Positions 8,850 through 16,195 of a DNA stretch of 64,000 nucleotides are shown piece after piece. The stretch comes from Humibacillus xanthopallidus (GTDB taxonomy: Bacteria; Actinomycetota; Actinomycetes; Actinomycetales; Dermatophilaceae), in contig NZ_VFPM01000002.1 of NCBI RefSeq assembly GCF_006716675.1, positions 1,488,001 through 1,552,000 of the forward strand. Direction: 5' to 3'. A program made the translations under genes and the position numbers. How positions within the stretch are numbered: position 1 is the stretch's first letter; the number at the start of each line of letters is the position of its first letter. Under the pieces are notes generated by a model. That model was not told the DNA's origin, did not search any database, and was given only the letters and a program-made list of their open reading frames with translations.

Positions 8850-9135
8850 TCGCTCGGTGCAGGCCCATGCCGGTGACCGAGGGGCGGGGAGTGGGGGACT
8901 CGACCCGCCCCTCGGTTGGTGAGGTGACAGCGGCCTCACCGAACCCCGCGAGAAGGACCTCGGGCGCGGGGCAGTCGTCGCAGACCTCGCCGGTCTCGCC
9001 GGTGTCGACGCGGGAAAGACTTCCCACCTGAGAAGCGACGTCGTTGACTGCCGTCCGCTGTGAGACTCCGACCACTGGCGCGATGGCGCGCGTCGACAGC
9101 CCGGGGCCGATGCCAGCTCGTGCATGTCGAGTCAG
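8850..9135 (-). pseudogene. Degenerate HTH fragment (ParB-like/phage regulator remnant)
   Basis: Gene-poor 8848-9234 holds, on the minus strand, a readable stretch LSTRAIAPVVGVSQRTAVND at about 9035-9095. This matches the helix-turn-helix of phage and plasmid ParB-like proteins. No credible start or ribosome site exists upstream, the C-terminal side loses resemblance, and the surrounding frame is broken relative to a full protein. Best read as a decayed remnant in the element; otherwise nothing is visible in this interval. Confidence 0.35.
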
Positions 9136-9234
9136 ACGGGGCGCTCGTGATGCAGTTGGCTCGACGCCGGCCTGTTGCGGCCGGTCGGGTGGCGACTCCC
9201 CGGGGACTCGTGCAGCACCTGCGATCCTTTGGCC

Positions 9235-9699
9235 ATGGAGATAGCCGCTCTCGTCCTGTCAGTAGTCGCAATCATCGCGGCCGGCGCGTCAGCGGTCTAC
9301 AGCAAGAGGCAAGCTGACGCCGCTGCGGCCGTCCTAGCCATCGAGGAGGCGCGCCGGGAAGAAGAGCTAGATGACCGACGGCGTCAGGCCGATGAGCTGC
9401 GTAGGGCACGGCTGTCCATATCTGGAGGCGGTGAGGGCGGCAACGCGTTTCGTTCGTGGACACTGCGCAACTCCGGCAAGGCCAGGGCGACTAACGCGCG
9501 GGTGGTGGTCGCGGACCTCGCCGTCAAGCCACAGTGGATGGACGAGGTGGTCGAGGTCGGCACGCTCGAGCCCGATGCGGCCTACCGGCGTGGGTTCGAT
9601 CTGAGCGAGTCGGACATGCTCGACCCGATCCCTGTCCGGATGACTTGGGACGACGAGCTCGGCCACCACGAGGCGACCCACACGCTCAGGTTCGAATGA
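9235..9699 (+). CDS. Single-pass membrane protein with coiled coil and beta domain (154 aa)
   Basis: ATG 9235 gives an N-terminal membrane helix (about residues 3-22), a charged helix rich in Glu/Arg (residues 24-58, coiled-coil-like), then a beta-rich domain with LRNSGKARATNARVVV and a C-terminal THTLRFE. This architecture recurs in actinobacterial mobile elements but has no assigned role. An upstream in-frame ATG at 9175 is rejected because it would precede the membrane helix with an unconvincing leader. Possible element cargo acting at the membrane. Confidence 0.55.
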   Translation: MEIAALVLSVVAIIAAGASAVYSKRQADAAAAVLAIEEARREEELDDRRRQADELRRARLSISGGGEGGNAFRSWTLRNSGKARATNARVVVADLAVKPQWMDEVVEVGTLEPDAAYRRGFDLSESDMLDPIPVRMTWDDELGHHEATHTLRFE

Positions 9700-9983
9700 C
9701 TCCAAACTCGCGCTAGCACCCGACGGCGAAGCGTGGTTTGTTGGCATACTTGCCCCATCCGCGTGGTGATCCTGGTGGCAGTGGAGTACGACGTCACAGA
9801 CGAAGAGAAGTTGAGCGACGCGCACGCGGCTCGGGCGAGTGGACTTCGGTCGGACGCACCTGCGGTGGGCAAGATCAGCGATTTGCTGGGCGTCGGTACG
9901 CCCATCCGGGAACGGTACCGAGGTCCACGAAATTGCGCAGGAGATGCGCGGCCGCCCTCCGGGAGCGAAACAGGGTTTCTAAG

Positions 9984-10793
9984 TCATTGGAGCGGCAGAC
10001 CGAGAGCTGTGCGCTGAGTGGGGGCTCGGCGGCGGTGGAACATGCTGTAGGCGTCCTGCATCGCAACGGCCGCGTTGTGGAAGATCATCCCCAGCGAGTC
10101 GAGGTCAGCGCTGATCCGCACTGGGATGGTGTTGTCGTCGCCGGCTACCCCGAACTCCTGAGCACTCATCGCGAGCATGGCCCAGGACCGTCCGTGGGTC
10201 ATCCCCGACGCCACGCGCCAGGCTGTGAGCACGCCGCTCCCCATCTTGGTCGACATCGTCGTCAGCACGCTCGTCATGTTGTAGCCACCGTCGAGGGTTC
10301 CACTGTCGATGCCGTTCGCCAGAGCAACGGCGTTCCGCCACTCAAGCCGCTGTCGCTTGGTGCGGCGCCACGACGACGCGTCTTGGTAGACGAGCCCCAT
10401 GTCCTTCGTATCCGCCCAGAAGACGCGCAGCGACCGGGAGACGCGCTCACGCTGTGAGGGAGGCTCCAGCAGCCACCACGCGACCGCGGCGCACTCGATC
10501 CCGCCACGGATCATGGCGTACTCGGCGTAGGTGTGGACGGACTTGGCCTCGAGGATCATCGAACTGACTCCGTGTAGAAAGTCGGTCGAGGCGTGCACGA
10601 GACGGATAACTTGGTGAGAAATAGGCTCGTAGCCGGCAGTCGCAAGGTCATCCTTGGCCAGCGCACTATCCGGATGGATTGGCCACTGCCCGAGCTGCGG
10701 ATCGTCACTGAGCAGTCCATTGACCACCTGGACGTCATGATGGAAGTTCGTTCGGACCGATTCCGTCATCAGTTCGTCGAGCCTCAACGCCAT
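9984..10793 (-). CDS. Hypothetical helical protein, element cargo (269 aa)
   Basis: Start chosen at ATG 10793 (MALRLDELMTESV) rather than a GTG 23 codons upstream, whose leader is proline/glycine-rich and unlikely. The protein is mostly helical, with MIRGGIECAAVAWWLLEP, RSLRVFWADTKDMG and a Trp-rich centre. This pattern occurs in uncharacterised actinobacterial proteins where an Arg/Glu-bearing helix is followed by WLL. I recognise no catalytic motif. Its place at the end of the leftward unit suggests cargo, possibly phage-related defence, which is inference. The gap 9700-9983 shows no convincing gene. Confidence 0.6.
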   Translation of the reverse strand: MALRLDELMTESVRTNFHHDVQVVNGLLSDDPQLGQWPIHPDSALAKDDLATAGYEPISHQVIRLVHASTDFLHGVSSMILEAKSVHTYAEYAMIRGGIECAAVAWWLLEPPSQRERVSRSLRVFWADTKDMGLVYQDASSWRRTKRQRLEWRNAVALANGIDSGTLDGGYNMTSVLTTMSTKMGSGVLTAWRVASGMTHGRSWAMLAMSAQEFGVAGDDNTIPVRISADLDSLGMIFHNAAVAMQDAYSMFHRRRAPTQRTALGLPLQ

Positions 10794-10907
10794 ACCGGCA
10801 CTGTAGGCCCGACGGCCCCGCAGAGGGCCTGGGACCCCTCCGACCCACCCGGGGTGCGTCAAGACCCAGGCGACGACCCCTAGCGGTCTCTGCGGTGAGT
10901 CGGCCCG

Positions 10908-11468
10908 CTACGCCCCCACGAACCGGACGCGCATGAAGTTGACGGCCTGACCTGGCGTGCTCGTGGCGAGGTTGCTGCCGCTGTTCTGGAATAGGAACAT
11001 CTCGACGTAGTCGCCGGCCGAGACCGAGATCACAGGGGACGGCATCGGAACCGCAATAGCGGCGCCACCGCCTGCCGACTGCTGCGACACGTTGACCTGC
11101 GTGCCTCCGGTGTCGCTGCCACCCGAGTTCAGCCGGATCTGGGCGAGGCGGGTGCCGGTCGCATTGGCGACGAAGTAGCCCTGCCCGGTCACCTCGTACT
11201 TGCCGGCGGTGCGGAAGTAGATGCGCGAGTTGTTCGTCGTGATGTCGTGCATCGGGGAGTCGCCCGACTGCACCACATCAAACAACTCGCCCGCGAGCGG
11301 CACGAGTCCCCACACGCTCGACGTGAGGGTCTGCGTGGCTGTCTGGTAGGCGTAGCACTGCGGCGGGTTGTTGGCGAAGTTCACCGTGGCAACAAGCAAA
11401 TTCAACTTCGCGGCCACACCAACTTTCTCGCCGGCGGAGAAGGTGGACGCAACAGGGTCAGTGCCCAT
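10908..11468 (-). CDS. Phage-type C1q/TNF-like surface (head-fibre or tail) protein (186 aa)
   Basis: An N-terminal FSAGEKVGVAAKLN segment is followed by a jelly-roll-like domain: NSRIYFRTAGKYEVTGQGYF, a repeating beta pattern, and a C-terminal GDYVEMFLFQNSG with LATSTPG. This is the C1q-like domain common in actinophage structural proteins. AAAGGA lies eight bases before the ATG. It follows the small terminase and four tiny genes on the same strand. Presence of a particle-surface protein without capsid genes suggests either a phage remnant or decoration of helper particles. Confidence 0.6.
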   Translation of the reverse strand: MGTDPVASTFSAGEKVGVAAKLNLLVATVNFANNPPQCYAYQTATQTLTSSVWGLVPLAGELFDVVQSGDSPMHDITTNNSRIYFRTAGKYEVTGQGYFVANATGTRLAQIRLNSGGSDTGGTQVNVSQQSAGGGAAIAVPMPSPVISVSAGDYVEMFLFQNSGSNLATSTPGQAVNFMRVRFVGA

Positions 11469-11481
11469 GTGGGGGTTCCTT

Positions 11482-11586
11482 TCAGTATCCGAGCGGGCAC
11501 TGGTCGCGCCCGCCGTAGGTTGTGTCGTATGTCGTCGTGGTGACGCTCAGTCCTGCCACGGCCTCGCTGGTGGAGATGTCGAGCAT
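11482..11586 (-). CDS. Tiny protein (34 aa)
   Basis: ATG 11586 starts two bases after the upstream stop, and the frame MLDISTSEAVAGLSVTTTTY ends at a TGA 13 bases before the ATG of the C1q-like gene. AAGG sits nine bases upstream. Tight packing between two same-strand genes and a readable Thr-rich sequence argue that it is translated. Function unknown. Confidence 0.4.
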   Translation of the reverse strand: MLDISTSEAVAGLSVTTTTYDTTYGGRDQCPLGY

Positions 11587-11588
11587 GC

Positions 11589-11768
11589 CTAGCCTTCTTT
11601 CGGTTGAGAGCGCCACTGTCCGCGAGCTCGGTTCCAGCGCAGACGCGCCCACTGCCGGTCGGTCCCGGGCGCTCCGTCCGGTCGGCTATCCGGCCAGTCA
11701 CGCTCGTCGAAGTGCGCCAACGTCGGCGGCAGGTCGTTGCCGGTTTGGGGCCTTGGACGGCGCCTCAC
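11589..11768 (-). CDS. Small protein with LP-x2-L-x2-F-x3-DWP motif (59 aa)
   Basis: Starts at GTG 11768, overlapping the previous stop by 4 bp (GTGA). Sequence begins MRRRPRPQTG and contains LPPTLAHFDERDWPDS, then several Trp/Arg (WARLRWNRARGQW). The motif is shared with the 70-aa protein at 12001-12213 (LPEPLRVFVREDWPG), so the two are probably paralogues. The start codon lies in an 11-base motif (GTGAGGCGCCG) repeated at two neighbouring junctions. Function unknown; similar small proteins occur near terminase genes in actinophages (recollection, not checked). Confidence 0.5.
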   Translation of the reverse strand: MRRRPRPQTGNDLPPTLAHFDERDWPDSRPDGAPGTDRQWARLRWNRARGQWRSQPKEG

Positions 11769-12001
11769 GGGACCCACCCCATCTCGATCGCGGGGGAGTA
11801 GTGCGCCGGCCGTCCGCGGCGGATCCAGTACTCGGCCCAGATGCACTCGAGCGAGTTCGTCCCGGCCTCAGCCAGCCGCGCCCGCATAGCCGCGCTCCGA
11901 TCCTCGACCGGCAGGTGCGCGACCCGCGTCTCGACATGGGTGCGCAGCGCCACGAGCTCGTCCGGGGTCAGCGCGCGGCCGGTCGGTTTGCGGCGCCTCA
12001 T
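11765..12001 (-). CDS. Small hypothetical protein (78 aa)
   Basis: ATG 12001 overlaps the preceding stop by one base (TGATG). The protein starts MRRRKPTGRALTPDELVALR, is helical and Arg/Glu-rich, and ends WIRRGRPAHYSPAIEMGWVP. It sits in the translationally coupled run terS-70aa-78aa-59aa. Shares the MRRR start and the TGAGGCGCCG start region with both neighbours but not the DWP motif. Function unknown. Confidence 0.55.
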   Translation of the reverse strand: MRRRKPTGRALTPDELVALRTHVETRVAHLPVEDRSAAMRARLAEAGTNSLECIWAEYWIRRGRPAHYSPAIEMGWVP

Positions 12002-12213
12002 CAGATGTCCTCCACTCGGAATTCCCCATCAGGAAAGGCAGCCCAGACCTCCGGGTCGTCAGGCAGGAAGTCGAGACCGCGCTCGTCCCGCCAGATATGC
12101 CGGGCGTCGATGAACGCCCCGTATGCCTCGGCGTCGTCACGGCCGGGCCAGTCCTCGCGGACGAACACCCGCAGCGGCTCGGGCAGCTCGGCGGCGGGGT
12201 GTCGGCGCCTCAC
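12001..12213 (-). CDS. Small acidic protein with DWP motif (70 aa)
   Basis: GTG 12213 overlaps the terS stop by 4 bp (GTGA). Sequence begins MRRRHPAAELPEPLRVFVRE, followed by DWPG and an acidic C-terminal half (AYGAFIDARHIWRDERG, then DDPEVWAAFPDGEF). Related to the 59-aa protein through LP-x2-L-x2-F and DWP. Translationally coupled to terS, which suggests a role in the same process, but none is known. Confidence 0.55.
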   Translation of the reverse strand: MRRRHPAAELPEPLRVFVREDWPGRDDAEAYGAFIDARHIWRDERGLDFLPDDPEVWAAFPDGEFRVEDI

Positions 12214-12578
12214 GACGCACTCCCGAGCCTGTAGACGCCGCGGGTGGCCCGGCGCCGCGTGCGCTGCGTATCCATCTCCTGCTCACCGATCGGCACCCGC
12301 AGCGCGACGATCAAGCGGGCCAGGAGCGCCGACTGCTGCCGCAGCTCGACCAGCGCCGGATGCGCACGCTGCTCACCGAGCCGCGACGTCGTCAGCGGCC
12401 CATCGGTGTCCACGGTCGCCTGCAGGGATGAACAGGTGTCCGCGACACGGCACGCGCGCGCGAGCAGCTGCAGCTCATGCTCGGCGAGTTCGTAGTCACT
12501 CAGCACTGACCTCCACAGCCGCCGGCCCGCCGGACCGGTGCCAGGCGGGGTCGGTGGGATCTTCACTTTCTCGGACAT
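12210..12578 (-). CDS. Phage small terminase subunit-like protein, P27 family (122 aa)
   Basis: Small terminase recognises phage DNA for packaging. Seen: PPTPPGTGPAGRRLWRSVLS at the N-terminus, SDYELAEHELQLLARACRVA in the middle and HPALVELRQQSALLARLIVA toward the C-terminus; this is the P27-like small subunit pattern including the conserved HPAL-x-ELRQ segment. GAGG lies six bases before the ATG. No large terminase gene follows, although in phages it normally does. Phage satellites often carry only a small subunit to redirect a helper's packaging motor. Start region shows a local direct repeat (CCGA-n-AAAGTGA). Confidence 0.75.
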   Translation of the reverse strand: MSEKVKIPPTPPGTGPAGRRLWRSVLSDYELAEHELQLLARACRVADTCSSLQATVDTDGPLTTSRLGEQRAHPALVELRQQSALLARLIVALRVPIGEQEMDTQRTRRRATRGVYRLGSAS

Positions 12579-12704
12579 AGGGGCCTCACTTTTTCGGATG
12601 CGTTCGGGTCACACGGGGAGCGACAGGTGGACTGGCGGGTCGCAGGCGGTAGGGGCGGGAGGGCCATCCCCCCTGGTTGGTCATGCCGCGTCCGGTGGGG
12701 TGGG

Positions 12705-12741
12705 GTCGTCGACCTGCCGAATGGGACGGCAGGTCGACGAC
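12705..12741. promoter_or_regulatory. 15-bp perfect inverted repeat in the terS/int divergent region
   Basis: Arms 12705-12719 and 12727-12741 are exact reverse complements, with a 7-base loop (12720-12726). It ends one base before the GTG proposed for the zinc-ribbon gene and lies in the intergenic region between the leftward terS unit and the rightward zinc-ribbon/int unit. It may be an operator, an attenuator or an integrase/excisionase accessory site. The alternative ATG at 12721 would sit in the loop. Confidence 0.5.
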
Positions 12742-12912
12742 GTGAGGCGCAGGCACTACGAGTGCGCCTCGTGCGGTTCCCGCGTGCAGCGCAGCAGACC
12801 ACCGCGCGGCGGAGAGGCTGTCTACTGCGACCGGGCAGAGTGCAAACGGGAGCAGCGACGCCGCAACCAAGCATCATGGCGCGCGCGCAAGCGCGAGAGG
12901 GAAGAGGTCTAG
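12742..12912 (+). CDS. Small zinc-ribbon protein upstream of integrase (56 aa)
   Basis: From GTG 12742 the product starts MRRRHYECASCGSRVQRSRP and contains two Cys pairs, C-x2-C and C-x4-C (YCDRAEC), followed by a very basic tail (REQRRRNQASWRARKRE). This is a minimal zinc-ribbon DNA- or RNA-binding protein. Start chosen because GTGAGGCGC matches the start context of the small genes in the terS unit and because the ATG at 12721 lies in a hairpin loop. It ends two bases before the integrase GTG, so the two are probably co-translated. Confidence 0.55.
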   Translation: MRRRHYECASCGSRVQRSRPPRGGEAVYCDRAECKREQRRRNQASWRARKREREEV

Positions 12913-12914
12913 CG

Positions 12915-13991
12915 GTGGCCAGCATCAGGAAGCAGCCGAACGGCCGATGGCAGGCTCGTTACTACGACAGCACGGGCAAGCAGCACGCGCGCCGGTTCGA
13001 TCGCAAAGTGGACGGGCAGCGGTGGATCGACGAGCAGACCGCGGCCCTGGTCGCCGGCACGCACGTCGACCCGCGGACCGCGCGCCAGACGGTGGACCAG
13101 TGGTGCGACACATGGCTCGAGGGCTACGCGTCCCGCGCGCCGTCCACTCTGCGGCAGGCGAAGGTGCATCTGCGTCTGATCCGGCAGGAGTTCGGCACCA
13201 TGCAGCTGTCGTCGGTGCGGCCGTCTAGCGTCAAGGCTTGGACCGCGCGGCTGACCGCTGAGGGCTATGAGCCGTCCTATGTCTACGCCGTGTATCGACG
13301 GCTGGCTCAGGTGATGGGTGACGCGGTGGCCGATGGCATCATCCCGCGCTCTCCGTGCTCCCGTAAGACAGCACCAAAGACGGGGGAGCAGCGGCCCTAC
13401 GTGGCGACCACCGAGCAGATATGGGCGCTCTACGAAGCGTTTCCCGAGGGTCTGCGCCCCGCCGTGCTGCTCGGCGCGTTCGCCGGTTTACGGCTGGCCG
13501 AAGCGGCTGCGTTGCGCGTCACAGACATGGACTTCATGCGAGGCATCGTCCACCCGGCGATTCAGTACCCCGACAAGCCGTTGAAGTCGGACACGTCGCG
13601 CACTGCGGTGCCGATCCCGGCCGAGCTCGCACTGATGCTCTCGGCTGAGGTTGCGCGAACTGGTGCCGACGTCCTGGTAACGGATGCGATCATGCGCCCC
13701 GCTACACCGTGGGCGATCGAGCGGGCCATGCGTGAGGTGCGCGGCAGCATCAAGGCACTCCCCGAGGGCTTCCGCTTCCACGACTGCCGCCACTACTTCG
13801 CTTCGCTGCTCATCAGCGCCGGGCTAGACGTCAAGGTCGTGCAGACGCGTTTGCGGCATGCGTCGGCCATGACGACCCTCAACACCTACGGGCACATGTG
13901 GCCGGACAAAGACGAGTCCTCACGGGCTGCCGTCGCCGTGGCTCTGGCTGCCCGTGAGGACAAGTCAAGGACAAAGGAGGTGAGCACATGA
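12915..13991 (+). CDS. int: Tyrosine site-specific recombinase (integrase), 358 aa
   Basis: Catalyses integration of the element at the glnA 3' end. Layout: N-terminal arm-binding beta domain (about 1-45, SIRKQPNGRWQARYYD), core-binding SAM-like domain (60-145) and catalytic domain. Catalytic residues visible: Arg193 in AGLRLAE, Lys224, His289 and Arg292 in FHDCRH, His315 in LRHAS and nucleophile Tyr325 in NTYGHMW. GTG 12915 gives the usual MASIRKQPNG start. The last codons contain the right arm-site pair, and a TGACGT-N6-ACGTCA dyad covers the stop. The gene ends 29 bp from attR, as usual for such elements. Confidence 0.93.
   Translation: MASIRKQPNGRWQARYYDSTGKQHARRFDRKVDGQRWIDEQTAALVAGTHVDPRTARQTVDQWCDTWLEGYASRAPSTLRQAKVHLRLIRQEFGTMQLSSVRPSSVKAWTARLTAEGYEPSYVYAVYRRLAQVMGDAVADGIIPRSPCSRKTAPKTGEQRPYVATTEQIWALYEAFPEGLRPAVLLGAFAGLRLAEAAALRVTDMDFMRGIVHPAIQYPDKPLKSDTSRTAVPIPAELALMLSAEVARTGADVLVTDAIMRPATPWAIERAMREVRGSIKALPEGFRFHDCRHYFASLLISAGLDVKVVQTRLRHASAMTTLNTYGHMWPDKDESSRAAVAVALAAREDKSRTKEVST
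13955..13973 (+). promoter_or_regulatory. Putative integrase arm-type sites, right pair
   Basis: TGAGGACA (13955-13962) and CAAGGACA (13966-13973) are 11 bp apart, the same spacing and orientation as the pair at 7779-7797. They lie inside the last integrase codons, about 50 bp from attR. Confidence 0.55.
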
Positions 13992-14020
13992 CGTTTGAGC
14001 ACGTCAGCGCCCTGTGAGGC

Positions 14021-14047
14021 TCAGATGTCGTAGTACATCTCGAACTC
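14021..14047 (+). repeat. attR, 27-bp core at the glnA 3' end
   Basis: Identical to 7649-7675. It covers the glnA stop codon and the last eight codons, so the reconstituted GlnA keeps its conserved MYYDI end. The conserved nature of this stretch of glnA would give the element a target in many actinobacteria (inference). Confidence 0.9.
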
Positions 14048-15445
14048 GTGAGGGTGCGGGCGGAAGCGGATCGGGTCGACCTCGTTCTTGCGCTTGTAGT
14101 CGATCCACGTCGCGATGAGGTCCTCGGTGAAGACGTCACCCTCGAGCAGGTATGCGTGGTCGGCCTCGAGGGCGTCGAGGACGGCCGGCAGCGAGCCGGG
14201 GACCTGCTGGATCGCGGCGTGCTCCTCGGGCGGCAGCTCGTAGAGGTCCTTGTCGACCGGCTCCGGGGGCTCGATGCGGTTCTTGATGCCGTCGAGACCG
14301 GCCATCAGCTGCGCGGCGAAGCAGAGGTACGGGTTCGCCGACGGGTCGGGGACGCGGAACTCGATGCGCTTGGCCTTCGGCGAGGTGCCCGTGATCGGGA
14401 TGCGGACGCAGGCCGAACGGTTGCGGGCGGAGTAGACGAGGTTGACCGGTGCCTCATAGCCCGGGACCAGGCGGTGGTAGGAGTTCACCGTCGGGTTCGT
14501 GAAGGCGAGCAGCGAGGGGGCGTGCTTGAGCAGGCCACCGATGTACCAGCGCGCGAGGTCCGAGAGACCGCCGTAGCCACGCTCGTCGTAGAAGAGGGGC
14601 TCGCCGTCCTTCCAGAGCGACTGGTGCGTGTGCATGCCCGAGCCGTTGTCACCGAAGAGCGGCTTCGGCATGAAGGTCGCGGTGTGGCCCTGCGCCCAGG
14701 CGGAGTTCTTGACGACGTACTTGAACTTCATCAGGTCATCGCCGGAGTGCAGCAGCGTGTTGAACCGGTAGTTGATCTCCATCTGGCCGGCGGTGCCGAC
14801 CTCGTGGTGGCTGCGCTCGACGTTGAGACCGACCTCCTTGAGCTCGAGGCAGATCTTGTCGCGGAAGTCGGCGAAGTGGTCGACCGGCGAGACGGGGAAG
14901 TAGCCGCCCTTGTAGCGGGTCTTGTACCCCTTGTTGCCGCCCTCCTCCTCGCGACCGGTGTTCCACGCGGCCTCGATGGAGTCGATGTAGTAGTAGCCGG
15001 CGTTCGACTTGGTCTCGAAGCGCACGTCGTCGAAGACGTAGAACTCGGCCTCGGCACCGAAGTAGGCGGTGTCGGCGATGCCGGTGGACTTGAGGTACTC
15101 CTCGGCCTTCGTCGCGATGTTGCGCGGGTCGCGGCTGTAGCGCTCGTCGGTGAAGGGGTCGAGGATCGAGAAGTTCATGACCAGCGTCTTCTCGGCCCGG
15201 TAGGGGTCGATGAACGCGGTGGCGGGGTCGGGGACGAGCTTCATGTCGGACTCGTGGATCGCCTGGAAGCCGCGGATCGAGGATCCGTCGAACATCTGGC
15301 CAACACTGAAGAAGTCCTCGTCGACCGTCTCTGCCGGCACGTTGAAGTGCTGCATGACTCCGGGCAGATCACAGAACCGAATGTCGACGAACTTGACGTC
15401 TTCGTCCTTGATGAAAGCAAGGACCTCGTCGGCTGAGCTGAACAT
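14021..15445 (-). CDS. glnA: Type I glutamine synthetase
   Basis: Forms glutamine from glutamate, ammonia and ATP. 474 residues, the normal length for GlnA1. Motifs: [30 protein letters not shown], the ATP-site region [10 protein letters not shown], and [11 protein letters not shown] with the adenylylation target Tyr402, matching the partial glnE at the left edge. AGGAGG lies five bases before the ATG. The 3' end is the integration target of the neighbouring element; its original downstream hairpin is now at 7574-7589. Corresponds to M. tuberculosis glnA1. Confidence 0.98.
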   Translation of the reverse strand: MFSSADEVLAFIKDEDVKFVDIRFCDLPGVMQHFNVPAETVDEDFFSVGQMFDGSSIRGFQAIHESDMKLVPDPATAFIDPYRAEKTLVMNFSILDPFTDERYSRDPRNIATKAEEYLKSTGIADTAYFGAEAEFYVFDDVRFETKSNAGYYYIDSIEAAWNTGREEEGGNKGYKTRYKGGYFPVSPVDHFADFRDKICLELKEVGLNVERSHHEVGTAGQMEINYRFNTLLHSGDDLMKFKYVVKNSAWAQGHTATFMPKPLFGDNGSGMHTHQSLWKDGEPLFYDERGYGGLSDLARWYIGGLLKHAPSLLAFTNPTVNSYHRLVPGYEAPVNLVYSARNRSACVRIPITGTSPKAKRIEFRVPDPSANPYLCFAAQLMAGLDGIKNRIEPPEPVDKDLYELPPEEHAAIQQVPGSLPAVLDALEADHAYLLEGDVFTEDLIATWIDYKRKNEVDPIRFRPHPHEFEMYYDI

Positions 15446-15650
15446 CCAACCTCCTGAATGTGAGTCGAGGTCGTCGGTGGGGGGGTCCTGCGCGCGTCAC
15501 ATCGCGCGAAGGAGTGACCGACGGCCTCGTGCTGTCAGGGATGACCCTAGCGAGGCCCGATTACTCGGCCATGACTCGGATGTTTCGGCGGTGTTACGGA
15601 TGGGCAGGGGCTGGTCAAGCAGACGGGGCGTGTCTCGTTAGGCTGGTGCC

Positions 15651-16130
15651 GTGGTGGACCGCAGAGATTTCGGGTCGTGGCTGAGTGGGCCCGGCGAGCG
15701 CACGGCTGACGGGCAGTGGCGAGGTCAGCGCCTCGGCCTGCCGCAGAGCGGTCCTGGCTCGATCGCGTCCTTCGGGGTGCGCCTGGTCGGCATCCTCATC
15801 GACTGGGCGATCGCGGTGGTCATCGCGCGCGGGCTCTTCGGCGTGCCCCTGCCCTTCTCCGACCCACCCGCCACGGGCGGCCAGGGTTTCATCGTGCTCG
15901 GGGTGCTCGCCGTCATGCACGTCCTGCTCGTGGGGACCGTGGGCACGTCGTTCGGTCACCGCATCATGGGGCTGCGCGTGCAGTCGGTGATGGGTGGGCG
16001 GGCGACCTTCGTCCAGGCACTCGTCCGCACCATCCTCCTCTGCCTCTTCGTCCCCGCGATCATCTGGGACCGCGACGGGCGCGGCCTGCACGACAAGGTG
16101 CCCAACACCGTCGTCATCCGCACCCGCTGA
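15651..16130 (+). CDS. RDD family membrane protein
   Basis: A 159-residue protein with a hydrophilic N-terminus and three membrane helices. Family features: GVRLVGILIDWAIAVVIARG (RDD-type helix with the D) and FGHRIMGLRVQ, then DRDGRGLHDKVPNTVVI at the end. Function unproven; RDD proteins may act in transport. Same relative position to glnA as Rv2219A in M. tuberculosis. GTG start; four 12-bp tandem repeats begin at its stop codon. Confidence 0.85.
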   Translation: MVDRRDFGSWLSGPGERTADGQWRGQRLGLPQSGPGSIASFGVRLVGILIDWAIAVVIARGLFGVPLPFSDPPATGGQGFIVLGVLAVMHVLLVGTVGTSFGHRIMGLRVQSVMGGRATFVQALVRTILLCLFVPAIIWDRDGRGLHDKVPNTVVIRTR

Positions 16131-16171
16131 GAAGTCCGCTGAGAAGTCCGCTGAGAAGACCGCTGCGAAGA
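16124..16171 (+). repeat. Four 12-bp tandem repeats at the RDD gene stop
   Basis: CCGCTGAGAAGT occurs at 16124 and 16136, with variants at 16148 and 16160. The first copy contains the RDD stop codon, so the array looks like slippage duplication of the gene end; later copies would each also stop that frame. Confidence 0.75.
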
Positions 16172-16195
16172 CCGGAGAGCACCCGAAGAGGCTCG

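Larger units (their letters stand above)
7649..14047. mobile_element. Integrative element inserted in the 3' end of glnA (satellite-like or reduced prophage)
   Basis: The element is bounded by identical 27-bp direct repeats (7649-7675 and 14021-14047). The right copy is the last eight codons plus stop of glnA. Inside lie an excisionase-like protein near attL, a tyrosine integrase ending 29 bp from attR, paired repeats resembling integrase arm sites at both ends, and phage-type genes (small terminase, C1q-like surface protein). Several genes use rarer codons than the flanks. No large terminase, portal, protease or capsid gene is present, so it cannot form its own particle. Integration restores an intact glnA. 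Confidence 0.88.

Noticed and set aside
9733..10017. A plus-strand frame of 94 codons in the element
   Set aside because: No ribosome site, overlaps the convergent cargo gene's end, and its sequence resembles no protein family.
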